Assembly: GCF_900115185.1 (NCBI RefSeq)
Contig: NZ_FOVN01000004.1
Span: 7,501-71,500 of the forward strand
Reading direction: 5' to 3'
Origin: Algorimicrobium echini
GTDB lineage: Bacteria; Bacteroidota; Bacteroidia; Flavobacteriales; Flavobacteriaceae
Length of the DNA: 64,000 nt
The notes under the pieces were generated by a model. The model was not told the origin of the DNA, made no database searches, and saw only the letters and a list, made by a program, of their open reading frames with translations. The first letter of the stretch is position 1. Each line of letters starts with the position of its first letter. A program made the position numbers and the translations under genes. Below are positions 28,453 through 39,033 of this stretch, one piece after another.

Positions 28453-29456
28453 ATTGTGTTTTTGTAAATACGCAATGTGTCGTCTAATATATCGGTTTCT
28501 TCTAATAATTCTCCTTTAAAAATAGGAGCTTTAATTCCTTCAGAAAAAATTACTTTACTAGAAAATACTCGAGCTTCGTCCCATAAACTTTCATCAATAA
28601 AGGTTTGCAGTGTTTGCGAGCCACCTTCAATAATTATGGATTGAATGTTCTTTTTATGTAAAAATTCACCAATTTGAATGGCAATTGGTTTATTGAAATC
28701 GATATCGCTTTCCGTAATCCGAATGGTTTCAGCTTCGTTATTAAAAACGGTTAAATTATTGGAAAGCTTTTGCTTTTTATCAATTACAAACCGGATAGGA
28801 TTTTTTCCTGTCCAATCTCTAACTGTTAAGCTTGGATTATCCGCCAAAGCTGTATTGGTTCCTATTAAAATGGCTTGTTCTTCAGTGCGCCATTTATGAA
28901 CTAATTGACGTGAAAATTCATTCGTAATCCAAACGGGTTTTTGGTTGTTACGAGTTTTTGGCGCTATAAAACCATTGGCCGTTTCAGCCCATTTTAAAAT
29001 AATATAAGGCCGTTTCTTATTGTGAAACGTGAAAAAACGTTTGTGATGTTCTTTACAGGCATCTTCTAAAATGCCAACGGTAACACGACATCCAGCTTCT
29101 ATTAACTTTTTAATGCCATTACCAGCTACTTTACTATGGGTGTCTGTCGTTCCAATAACAACATTTGGAATGTTGTGGTTTATAATTAAATCACTACAAG
29201 GTGGTGTTTTCCCGAAATGGCTACAAGGTTCTAAAGTTGCATATAGCGTGGCCTCTTTTAAAAGTGTTTTGTCTGTAACCGATTGAATGGCATTTACTTC
29301 GGCATGTGGTCCGCCAAAGGGACTTGTATAACCTTCGCCAATTATTTGATTTTTATAGACAATTACCGAGCCTACCATAGGGTTTGGAGCAGTAGTTCCT
29401 AATCCATTTTTGGCAATTTCAATGCAACGATTTATGTATTTTTCATGTATCTTCAT
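28449..29456 (-). CDS. ribD: Bifunctional diaminohydroxyphosphoribosylaminopyrimidine deaminase / 5-amino-6-(5-phosphoribosylamino)uracil reductase
   Basis: Second and third steps of riboflavin synthesis. N-terminal deaminase (~1-145) shows the zinc site in GGPHAEVNAIQS (His, catalytic Glu) and TLEPCSHFGKTPPCSDLII (two Cys). C-terminal reductase (~150-335) contains PYIILKWAETANGFIAP and the NADPH region SIIIEGGSQTLQTFID. 335 residues, normal. First gene of a run with HAD phosphatase, DMT transporter and YigZ, linked by 4-bp overlaps. Only 35 bp separate it from the divergent GNAT gene, so leaders on both sides must be short. Other rib genes are not in the window. Confidence 0.97.
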   Translation of the reverse strand: MKIHEKYINRCIEIAKNGLGTTAPNPMVGSVIVYKNQIIGEGYTSPFGGPHAEVNAIQSVTDKTLLKEATLYATLEPCSHFGKTPPCSDLIINHNIPNVVIGTTDTHSKVAGNGIKKLIEAGCRVTVGILEDACKEHHKRFFTFHNKKRPYIILKWAETANGFIAPKTRNNQKPVWITNEFSRQLVHKWRTEEQAILIGTNTALADNPSLTVRDWTGKNPIRFVIDKKQKLSNNLTVFNNEAETIRITESDIDFNKPIAIQIGEFLHKKNIQSIIIEGGSQTLQTFIDESLWDEARVFSSKVIFSEGIKAPIFKGELLEETDILDDTLRIYKNTI

Positions 29457-29491
29457 CCCAGAATTTCAAGATGTAAAAATAAGACATTAAA

Positions 29492-29983
29492 GTGAGTCAA
29501 AATAATATTGTTATTAGAGAAATTACCCAAGCAGATAATGCGCAAATTGCAGCTGTAATTCGCTCTGTTTTTGAGGAGTTAGATGCACCTAAAGTGGGAA
29601 CAGCTTATGAAGATGCGGCATTAGATGTGATGACGGAAACCTATAACAAACCTAAAATGGCCTATTTTGTGGTTGTTAATAACCAAAAAATTATTGGCGG
29701 TTGTGGCATTGCGCCTTTAGAAGGAGAAGCTGAAACTGTTTGCGAGTTGCAGAAAATGTATTTCTTGCCGGAAGCTCGTGGTTTGGGTTTGGGCTCTAAA
29801 ATGATTACTATTTGTCTTAAAAAAGCACAAGAATTTGGTTTTGAATCTTGTTATTTGGAAACCTTACCATTTATGGTTGGCGCACAAAAGCTTTATAAAA
29901 AGGTTGGTTTTCAGCCTTTGTCTACTTCCATGGGACGCACAGGTCACTATTCATGTAATGTTTGGATGCTAAAGCAATTATAA
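29492..29983 (+). CDS. GNAT family N-acetyltransferase
   Basis: 163 residues; starts at GTG (29492). Core motifs: IVIREITQADNAQIAAVIRSVF at the start, and the acetyl-CoA loop ELQKMYFLPEARGLGLGSKMI (RGLGLG, a good Q/RxxGxG). It ends with CYLETLPFMVGAQKLYKKVGF. Flavobacterial relatives are simply labelled GNAT; substrate unknown. It lies 19 bp before prmC and could be co-transcribed. Distinct from the RimJ-like GNAT at 18.4 kb, with which it shares little. Confidence 0.88.
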   Translation: MSQNNIVIREITQADNAQIAAVIRSVFEELDAPKVGTAYEDAALDVMTETYNKPKMAYFVVVNNQKIIGGCGIAPLEGEAETVCELQKMYFLPEARGLGLGSKMITICLKKAQEFGFESCYLETLPFMVGAQKLYKKVGFQPLSTSMGRTGHYSCNVWMLKQL

Positions 29984-30002
29984 ACCACGAAATAAATCCA
30001 TT

Positions 30003-32868
<2,866 letters not shown>

Positions 32869-32935
32869 ATTTGTTCAAACTTGATGTTTTTTATCGATTA
32901 AGTGCTAATAATTACGATTAATTGTTATTATTGGC

Positions 32936-32943
32936 TATATTTG
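32936..32943 (+). promoter_or_regulatory. Promoter -7 element before the first YhhN-like gene
   Basis: TATATTTG 24 bp before the ATG at 32968. Confidence 0.45.
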
Positions 32944-32967
32944 TTTTTAATATCTATGGAATAATTA

Positions 32968-33693
32968 ATGAAGATTACCAACATTATAATTTTTTTTATA
33001 ATTGCTTTATGCGTGTTGTTTACCATTTTTCAAATTAATGGGCAGGAGTTTCTATCTAGTGGAAGTAAATCACTTATAGCACCTTTATTTACGGCCTTGT
33101 ACTTTATAAATGTAACACAAAGGTCTCGGTATTTTTCTTTATTTTTAATTTTGTTTTCTATTGCCGAAATTTCTACAGTCTTTGAATACTTTACAATAGA
33201 TTGGAGTCAAGAGTATTTAGATGCGTATTATATAATTGGAAATTCTGTTTATATTTTGGCTTATTTCTTTTTAATACTTGAGGTATTGAAGACTATTAAC
33301 TTACGAAAAGTATTAAAAAACTATTTTATTCATGTTATTGTTCTACTGGCATTAAATATTTATATAGTTTATGTATTAATTACTATTGTAAATCCCAAAT
33401 TTCAAGTAGATTCCGAATACCTAATAGGAGTGGAGTTGGTTTATAATATTATTATGTTGCTACTACTAACCCTAGCCTTAATAAGTTATTTTTACAATGA
33501 TAATAGAAAAACACTACTTCTGTTTTTTGGTTCAATATGTATTGTTTTTTCAGAAGTCATTCAAATTGCATATTTCTACATAGCCGATCAAGACTTACTT
33601 AATATTGCACAAACAATTTTATTTGTATTGGCTTTTTCTTTCTTTTATTTTCAATCTAAAGTCAAAAATAAGAAAGTTCATTTCTTTGCATAA
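32968..33693 (+). CDS. Multi-pass membrane protein, divergent YhhN/lysoplasmalogenase-like paralogue
   Basis: 241 residues, about seven or eight TM helices, N-terminal MKITNIIIFFIIALCVLFTIF. It resembles the next gene along its whole length (SKSLIAPLFTALYFI vs TKPMFIPFLFMYYLI; LLFFGSICIVFSEVIQIAYFYI vs ILFLSTALCFIFADVLYYIS). Where YhhN proteins and the neighbour have Asp in a FSxxGD and a ..D segment, this one has Glu (FSIAEIST; CIVFSEVIQ). It may be a diverged duplicate without the original activity. Family link is by pairwise resemblance; function unknown. Confidence 0.65.
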   Translation: MKITNIIIFFIIALCVLFTIFQINGQEFLSSGSKSLIAPLFTALYFINVTQRSRYFSLFLILFSIAEISTVFEYFTIDWSQEYLDAYYIIGNSVYILAYFFLILEVLKTINLRKVLKNYFIHVIVLLALNIYIVYVLITIVNPKFQVDSEYLIGVELVYNIIMLLLLTLALISYFYNDNRKTLLLFFGSICIVFSEVIQIAYFYIADQDLLNIAQTILFVLAFSFFYFQSKVKNKKVHFFA

Positions 33694-33702
33694 CTCTATT
33701 TC

Positions 33703-33745
33703 TTTTCAATAAATACCATTTGCTAGTTAAGATTTTTATTGAAAA
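33703..33745. repeat. Inverted repeat in the gap between the two YhhN-like genes
   Basis: 11-bp perfect arms TTTTCAATAAA / TTTATTGAAAA separated by 21 nt, with no T-run on the plus strand. It lies 10 bp after the first gene, so it may be a weak 3'-end structure rather than a classical terminator. Confidence 0.4.
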
Positions 33746-33751
33746 TAAGTT

Positions 33752-33778
33752 CTTAATATTAAAATTTAACTTAATATT
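33752..33778. promoter_or_regulatory. Direct repeat CTTAATATT x2 upstream of second YhhN-like gene
   Basis: Two copies of CTTAATATT, 18 bp apart (33752-33760, 33770-33778), 44 bp before the -7 element TATATTTG (33822). AT-rich, so chance occurrence is possible. Confidence 0.2.
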
Positions 33779-33821
33779 CGATGAAATGCACGTTTGAAAC
33801 GATAAAATAACTTTTTTTTAG

Positions 33822-33829
33822 TATATTTG
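33822..33829 (+). promoter_or_regulatory. Promoter -7 element before the second YhhN-like gene
   Basis: TATATTTG 26 bp before the GTG start (33856). A TTTG lies 25 bp further upstream, slightly too far for a standard -33. Confidence 0.45.
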
Positions 33830-33855
33830 TTTCAACCTACTTATGAATATCTACT

Positions 33856-34605
33856 GTGAAAAATTGGCTAAAAATTAGTTACAATAGGAATCTTATATTC
33901 GTTCTGTTTTTTCTTGTATTTATAAATGTTTTCGCAATTTTAAGCGAATATGATTTGTTGATTCAAGTTACCAAACCAATGTTTATTCCTTTTTTATTTA
34001 TGTATTATTTAATTAAAAATAAATACATAAATGTTGTTATGATTACTTTTTTGGTTTTTTCCTTTTTAGGAGATTTTTCTTCTGTGCTTTTCGAGAATCC
34101 TTTAATGGTAAGTTTATCCAGTATGTTTTATTGTTTAAGTTATTTATCATTAGCTTATGCAGCTGTTTCTAGAATTCGGTTTTTTAATATAGATAAAGTA
34201 GTTGGTATTTGTTTGTTGTTAGTTTTTACAATAAACGCTTATTTAATGTATCAGTTATTTGAAGTATTACAAATAAAAATTTCAGACACCACGGAAATTG
34301 CATTATTTGGTGTAAAAAGTATGGCATTAATGGTGTTGGCTTTTATGGCTTTTGCTACATACTTAAATAAAGATACCAAAGCTTCCATATTATTTCTATC
34401 CACAGCATTATGTTTTATTTTTGCAGATGTTCTATATTACATTAGTAATTACTACGTATACCATTACAGTTTTGTTGTTTTAGATAGATTGTTACATGTT
34501 TTAGGATTGTTTTTCCTTTTTAATTACATCATTGAATATAATAGAAAGAGAAAAAAGCGTATCGTATTACAGAGTTCCTCCACGGCAGAGCAAATTGTTG
34601 TTTAA
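33856..34605 (+). CDS. YhhN family membrane protein (lysoplasmalogenase-like)
   Basis: 249 residues, about eight TM helices; starts at GTG (33856). YhhN-like features: TKPMFIPFLFMYYLIKNK (TKP motif), FLVFSFLGDFSSVLFEN (FSxLGD) and ALCFIFADVLYYISNY with a second Asp in a TM helix. Eukaryotic TMEM86 and some bacterial YhhN proteins hydrolyse the vinyl-ether of lysoplasmalogens; whether this one does is unknown. Tandem paralogue of the preceding gene, and convergent with the nucleotidase pair (stops 4 bp overlapped at 34602-34605). Confidence 0.75.
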   Translation: MKNWLKISYNRNLIFVLFFLVFINVFAILSEYDLLIQVTKPMFIPFLFMYYLIKNKYINVVMITFLVFSFLGDFSSVLFENPLMVSLSSMFYCLSYLSLAYAAVSRIRFFNIDKVVGICLLLVFTINAYLMYQLFEVLQIKISDTTEIALFGVKSMALMVLAFMAFATYLNKDTKASILFLSTALCFIFADVLYYISNYYVYHYSFVVLDRLLHVLGLFFLFNYIIEYNRKRKKRIVLQSSSTAEQIVV

Positions 34606-35519
34606 ACTAAAATAGAAGTCCCTTCGCTACTTATAGGTTTTCCTTTATAGAAATGAAAGTCTATTTTTCCTAAATTTATTCCATAACAGCCAACTTGATT
34701 GACGAGCATGTTTTTGCCTAAACTATTTTTAACAATGGTAGGTTTTGGTAAAAATGTATGTGTATGTCCTCCAATAATTAAATCGATATCCTTTGTTTTA
34801 GCAGCCAAGTTTAAATCGCTAATCTTATCTGGATTATTTTTGTAATAATAACCAATGTGCGACAGGCAGATTATTAAATCGCATTTTTCATCTTCCTTTA
34901 ATATACGAGTCATATGTTGAGAAGCTTCAAGAGGATCCAAATACTTTGTTTCTTTGTACATATTTTTATTAACCAAGCCATCCAACTCAATACCCAAGCC
35001 AAACACACCTATTTTAACGCCACCTTTTTCGAAAACTTTATAAGGTTTTACTAAACCGTCCATAACGGTATTTGAAAAATCATAATTGGCCGACAGAAAA
35101 TCAAATTGTGCATGAGGTAATTGAGCAAATAAACCGTCAATACCATTATCAAAATCATGATTTCCAATAGTAGCAGCATCATATTTTAATTTACTCATAA
35201 GTTTAAACTCCAATTCACCACCATAATAATTAAAGTAAGGTGTACCTTGAAAAATATCACCTGCATCTAATAATAAGGTATTTGGATTTTCTTTCCGGAT
35301 GGCATCAATTAATGATGCACGTCTTGCTACGCCACCTTGATTTGGATTTTTTCCATTTTCAGGGCCAAATGGATCAATATGGCTATGTACATCATTTGTA
35401 TGTAAAATAGTAATTTTGGTTGTTTTCTCACCAGATGTAAATGATGTTAACCCTAAACCACCAGTTGCAACCAATGCTGCTGATGCTGATGTTTGTTGAA
35501 TAAATTCGCGACGTTTCAT
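34602..35519 (-). CDS. 5'-nucleotidase/UDP-sugar hydrolase-type metallophosphatase, N-terminal part as a separate protein
   Basis: 305 residues. Twin-arginine-like start MKRREFIQQTSASAALVATGG suggests Tat export. The calcineurin-like dimetal fold is complete: ILHTNDVHSHIDPFG (Asp, His), LLLDAGDIFQGT, ATIGNHDFDNGIDG (NHD), LSHIGYYYKN and IIGGHTHTFL (GHTH). It should hydrolyse nucleotides or related phosphates in the periplasm. It lacks the C-terminal substrate-binding domain of UshA, which is the separate upstream gene 35524-36285, 4 bp away. So the classical one-chain enzyme appears to be encoded as two proteins. Confidence 0.92.
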   Translation of the reverse strand: MKRREFIQQTSASAALVATGGLGLTSFTSGEKTTKITILHTNDVHSHIDPFGPENGKNPNQGGVARRASLIDAIRKENPNTLLLDAGDIFQGTPYFNYYGGELEFKLMSKLKYDAATIGNHDFDNGIDGLFAQLPHAQFDFLSANYDFSNTVMDGLVKPYKVFEKGGVKIGVFGLGIELDGLVNKNMYKETKYLDPLEASQHMTRILKEDEKCDLIICLSHIGYYYKNNPDKISDLNLAAKTKDIDLIIGGHTHTFLPKPTIVKNSLGKNMLVNQVGCYGINLGKIDFHFYKGKPISSEGTSILV

Positions 35520-35523
35520 AGGA

Positions 35524-36285
35524 TTATTTTTTTAATTTTATAAAGCGATTATCAATAACAGGACTTATTGTGTCCGTTTTTTTAAAGTAATCAATGAACG
35601 CATTTCGTATTTTATAATCTAAAAATACTATGGATTCTTCTGGTTTAAAAAAGGTCATATGGTCGCCACCACTGTACAAGTAATCATTAGTAGCCACATA
35701 ATAGGTTTTAATTACATCAATTGGTTTACCAGAAATTGTAGCTTCCTTTAAGTGGTCATTAATATCTAATATCAAGTTTAGTTTGGCTATAGGATGTGCG
35801 CGTTTTGCTTTGATTAAATAATCTATCAAAAGATTAATTTGACTCCCTTTTAGGCCTACAACAACAATGCTGTTTTCAAAAGGCATAATTTCATAAGCGG
35901 TTCTAGATGTAACAGGTCCTTTAGAAATTATAGAGCGAATACCACCATGGTTTAACAAAACCATGTCGATGTTTTTTCCAGTTTTCTTAAAAAAAATAGG
36001 GTTAGCCTGCTCGTAAACAACGTCGGCAAATAGGTTTCCAATAGCAGTATTAAATTCGCCATCACTTTTAGAGTAGGTGTCAACTGCATAACTTAAAACA
36101 CTATCTAAATCCTTATTAACATGTTCGCGGAAAGGTTTGATAAAAGCTTCAATTTCGGGATCAGCTTTTAAGGAGTCTGTAATGGCTATTTGCTTGCCTT
36201 TAATTTGTTTTATTTGCCATACTTCTTGCTTACAATTAAATAGGGCTAGGGTGAAAATGGCTATTAATAAATGCGGTATTTTCAT
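35524..36285 (-). CDS. 5'-nucleotidase C-terminal domain protein (lipoprotein)
   Basis: About 253 residues from the ATG at 36285; the upstream TTG at 36297 is less likely. MKIPHLLIAIFTLALFNCKQ has a lipobox-type Cys, so it is probably a membrane lipoprotein. The body is the 5_nucleotid_C domain: EFNTAIGNLFADVVYE, NIDMVLLNHGGIRSIISKG, TSRTAYEIMPFENSIVVVGL and YVATNDYLYSGGDHMTFF. In UshA this part binds the nucleotide base. Followed 4 bp later by the metallophosphatase gene, so the two should form one enzyme. Confidence 0.9.
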   Translation of the reverse strand: MKIPHLLIAIFTLALFNCKQEVWQIKQIKGKQIAITDSLKADPEIEAFIKPFREHVNKDLDSVLSYAVDTYSKSDGEFNTAIGNLFADVVYEQANPIFFKKTGKNIDMVLLNHGGIRSIISKGPVTSRTAYEIMPFENSIVVVGLKGSQINLLIDYLIKAKRAHPIAKLNLILDINDHLKEATISGKPIDVIKTYYVATNDYLYSGGDHMTFFKPEESIVFLDYKIRNAFIDYFKKTDTISPVIDNRFIKLKK

Positions 36286-36329
36286 ATATTTAATCAAAAA
36301 AATTAAGACACAATTGAGTGTACTTTTAG

Positions 36330-36337
36330 TATCTTTG
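36330..36337 (+). promoter_or_regulatory. Promoter -7 element of DUF6913-dapA
   Basis: TATCTTTG 19 bp before the ATG at 36357; a TTG lies 13 bp further upstream, shorter than the usual spacer. Confidence 0.45.
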
Positions 36338-36356
36338 TAGAAAGCATAAAGATATA

Positions 36357-36887
36357 ATGATTTTAAAGGGTTTTAAAGAAAATTCTATTAAAAAACACTT
36401 ACAAGCAATACTAAAAAATCCCAAAGGAACATCCAAAGCGCAAATGGTTGAAAGTGTTGGTGTTATCGTGAATGCGGATGAAGAAACGAATTTAGAAACA
36501 TTTAAATCGTTAACAAAAAGTTTGCAAATTTTACCTAGTAAATTAAAAATTGTTGCTTTTTCAGAAACTATGAATCAAGATTTGATGTCGTGGCAGACGT
36601 GTTTTAGTGCCGACGATATTGGCTGGAAAGGAGTCATAAAAAATACTGAATTATTAACATTTTTAAACACTGAATTTGATTTACTTATTAGTTATTACAA
36701 AACTGATATTCTTGGGTTAAAGTTAATGACGGCTAAATCTAAAGCTCATTTTAAAACCAGCATTTTTCAGGAAGATAACAGATTAAATGATTTGATTATT
36801 CAAATACCTTTAAATGATTTTGATGCTTTTGAAACCGAATTACTAAAATATTTACAAGTTTTTAAGACTCTCAAACATGAAACATAA
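36357..36887 (+). CDS. DUF6913 family protein
   Basis: 176 residues, no signal peptide or TM helix. N-terminus MILKGFKENSIKKHLQAILK; then SKAQMVESVGVIVNADEETN, a Rossmann-like strand pattern (LPSKLKIVAFSE), and LNTEFDLLISYYKTDILGLKL. I associate this with a Bacteroidota family placed directly before dapA, recalled with moderate confidence. The ORF overlaps dapA by 11 bp, so translation is probably coupled and a role around diaminopimelate or cell-wall synthesis is possible. Activity unknown. Confidence 0.7.
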   Translation: MILKGFKENSIKKHLQAILKNPKGTSKAQMVESVGVIVNADEETNLETFKSLTKSLQILPSKLKIVAFSETMNQDLMSWQTCFSADDIGWKGVIKNTELLTFLNTEFDLLISYYKTDILGLKLMTAKSKAHFKTSIFQEDNRLNDLIIQIPLNDFDAFETELLKYLQVFKTLKHET

Positions 36888-37758
36888 ATTAACTGGAGCT
36901 GGAATAGCTATTGTTACACCTTTTAAAGCGGATTTGTCTGTTGATCACGAAGCCTTAACGCGTATTGTTAATTACAATATTGAAAACGGAATGGATTACA
37001 TCGTTATTTCTGGCACTACAGGTGAAAGTGTAACCATTACCTCCAAAGAAAAACAAGCAATTATTAACACCATTATAACCGCAAATAATAAACGTGTTCC
37101 ATTAGTTCTTGGAATAGGTGGTAATAATACAGCACAGGTTATTGCTGAAATTCAAAGTACAGATTTTTCAGGTATAGATGCCATTTTATCTGTTTCGCCT
37201 TATTATAGCAAACCAACCCAAGAAGGAATTAAGGCACATTTTGAATCGATTTCTAAAGTTAGTCCTTTACCTATTATTTTATACAATGTTCCAGGAAGAA
37301 CGGGTTCAAATATGCTTCCAGAAACGACTCTTGCATTGGCAAACACTTGCAAGAATATTGTTGCTGTAAAAGAAGCTGCTGGAAATATGGCACAATACCT
37401 ACGTTTATTAAACGATAAGCCATCGGACTTTATGATTATTTCTGGTGATGATGATTTGGCTTTACCAGTTACCCTTGCAGGAGGTTCAGGTGTTATTTCT
37501 GTTATAGGCCAAGCATTTCCTAAAGATTTTGCGAAAATGATTCAATTAGGATTAGACGGGAATAATAAGGAGGCTTTTAAACTGCACAATAAGTTAATGG
37601 ATATTACGGGTTTGATTTTTTCAGAAAATAACCCGTCTGGTATTAAAGCTGTATTAGAAGTTATGAACTTATGTAAGCCAATTGTTAGACTGCCTCTTGT
37701 AGAAGCGACTGACAAACTAAAGAAAAACATTAGTGAGTTTGTTAATAATTATGCTTAA
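36877..37758 (+). CDS. dapA: 4-hydroxy-tetrahydrodipicolinate synthase
   Basis: Condenses pyruvate with aspartate semialdehyde, the first dedicated step to lysine and diaminopimelate. TIM-barrel motifs: GAGIAIVTPFKADLSVDHEAL, YIVISGTTGESVTITSKEK (substrate loop), IILYNVPGRTGSNM (catalytic Tyr of YNVPGRTG), and Schiff-base Lys in IVAVKEAAGN (~residue 164). 293 residues, normal. Starts inside the end of the DUF6913 gene. Complements dapF at 17.6 kb. Confidence 0.97.
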   Translation: MKHKLTGAGIAIVTPFKADLSVDHEALTRIVNYNIENGMDYIVISGTTGESVTITSKEKQAIINTIITANNKRVPLVLGIGGNNTAQVIAEIQSTDFSGIDAILSVSPYYSKPTQEGIKAHFESISKVSPLPIILYNVPGRTGSNMLPETTLALANTCKNIVAVKEAAGNMAQYLRLLNDKPSDFMIISGDDDLALPVTLAGGSGVISVIGQAFPKDFAKMIQLGLDGNNKEAFKLHNKLMDITGLIFSENNPSGIKAVLEVMNLCKPIVRLPLVEATDKLKKNISEFVNNYA

Positions 37759-37846
37759 GCGTTAAATAATACTTAATCCTAATGCTTACCTTAATTTAGC
37801 TTGTATTTTAGCAAAATAAATATTTTTAAAATCCATTTTATTAACT

Positions 37847-37854
37847 TAATTTTG
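37847..37854 (+). promoter_or_regulatory. Promoter -7 element of the bamD operon
   Basis: TAATTTTG 17 bp before the bamD ATG; no clear -33. Confidence 0.45.
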
Positions 37855-37871
37855 CCAACTGTTTAAAAACT

Positions 37872-38684
37872 ATGAAGAAATTTTTTTACATTATTATAAC
37901 ATGCACGTTATTAAGTTCTTGTAGTGAATATCAAAAGGCGCTAAAGTCTGTTGATACAGGAACTAAATATACTGTGGGTGAAAAACTCTATAATGAGGGT
38001 AAATATGCTAAAGCTAATAAACTGTTTGAGCAAATACTACCCGTTTATAGAGGTAAACCACAAGCGGAAAAATTATCATATCTTAATTCCAAAAGTTATT
38101 ATGAAGAAGAAGAATGGTATTTAGCAAGTTATCATTTTGAGCGTTTTGTTGATGCTTATCCAAATAGTGAAAAAGTTGAAGAAGCTGCTTTTTTAAGTGC
38201 TAAAAGTGCTTATATGTTGTCACCAGTTTTTTCAAAAGAACAACAAGAAACAAAAGAAGCTATCGAGAAATTTCAGACTTTCATTAATTTATACCCTGAA
38301 TCAGAATTTTTACCAGAAGCTAATAAGTTAGTTAAGGAATTAGATTTTAAGTTAGAGAAAAAAGCATTTAGTATTGCCAAGCAATTTAACACCATTGCAG
38401 GATATACCAGAGATTTTCAAGCACCTATTAAGGCAATTGATAATTTTATTTTCGATTTTCCAGGAACGGTTTATCGTGAGGAAGCTTATTTTTTAAGATT
38501 TGACTCGGCCTATCAATTAGCCATTAATAGTGTATACAGCAAAAAAGAACAGCGTTTACAAGATGCACGTTCATATTATTATAGTTTCAAACAGTCTTAT
38601 GCCAATTCTGAATATTTAGAAAAAGCAAATGAAATGATTGAAGTGATTGAAAAAGAATTAGAAAATTACAGTACAAAAAGTTAA
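37872..38684 (+). CDS. bamD: Outer membrane protein assembly factor BamD
   Basis: Lipoprotein of the BAM complex that inserts beta-barrel proteins. Signal MKKFFYIIITCTLLSSCSEY with lipobox SSC at Cys17. TPR-like helix pairs follow: YTVGEKLYNEGKYAKANKLFEQ, SYYEEEEWYLASYHFERFVD, YPNSEKVEEAAFLSAKSAY, FQTFINLYPESEFLPEANKL. 270 residues, expected size. First of a run bamD-rpoZ-coaBC-porD-recN, all plus strand with gaps of at most ~60 bp. Its barrel clients here include the TonB receptor at 0.4 kb. Confidence 0.95.
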   Translation: MKKFFYIIITCTLLSSCSEYQKALKSVDTGTKYTVGEKLYNEGKYAKANKLFEQILPVYRGKPQAEKLSYLNSKSYYEEEEWYLASYHFERFVDAYPNSEKVEEAAFLSAKSAYMLSPVFSKEQQETKEAIEKFQTFINLYPESEFLPEANKLVKELDFKLEKKAFSIAKQFNTIAGYTRDFQAPIKAIDNFIFDFPGTVYREEAYFLRFDSAYQLAINSVYSKKEQRLQDARSYYYSFKQSYANSEYLEKANEMIEVIEKELENYSTKS

Positions 38685-38696
38685 TAAACTTACTAT

Positions 38697-39023
38697 ATGG
38701 ATTTAAAGAAGATTAATGCGCCAGTAAACACAACAACTTATAACAGAAATAAAGTTGATGCACCTACTGATAATATTTACGAAGCGATTTCTATTATATC
38801 GAGACGCGCAGAACAAATAAATTCTGAAATTAAAAAAGAACTAATTGAAAAATTAGAAGAATTTGCAACATATAATGATAGTCTTGAAGAGATTTTTGAA
38901 AATAAAGAGCAAATTGAAGTTTCTAAATTTTATGAAAAATTGCCAAAGCCACATGCATTAGCAGTTCAGGAATGGTTAGACGATAAAATTTATTACAGGA
39001 ACACAGAGGAAGACACACAGTAA
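38697..39023 (+). CDS. rpoZ: DNA-directed RNA polymerase subunit omega
   Basis: 108 residues; Bacteroidota omega, with the N-terminal PTDNIYEAISIISRRAEQIN core (helices equivalent to E. coli omega ~residues 15-50). The rest is divergent, acidic and helical. Assists assembly of the beta' subunit. It lies between bamD and coaBC, 12 bp from the first and 10 bp from the second; omega before coaBC is common in bacteria. Confidence 0.9.
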   Translation: MDLKKINAPVNTTTYNRNKVDAPTDNIYEAISIISRRAEQINSEIKKELIEKLEEFATYNDSLEEIFENKEQIEVSKFYEKLPKPHALAVQEWLDDKIYYRNTEEDTQ

Positions 39024-39033
39024 TAATAACTAT

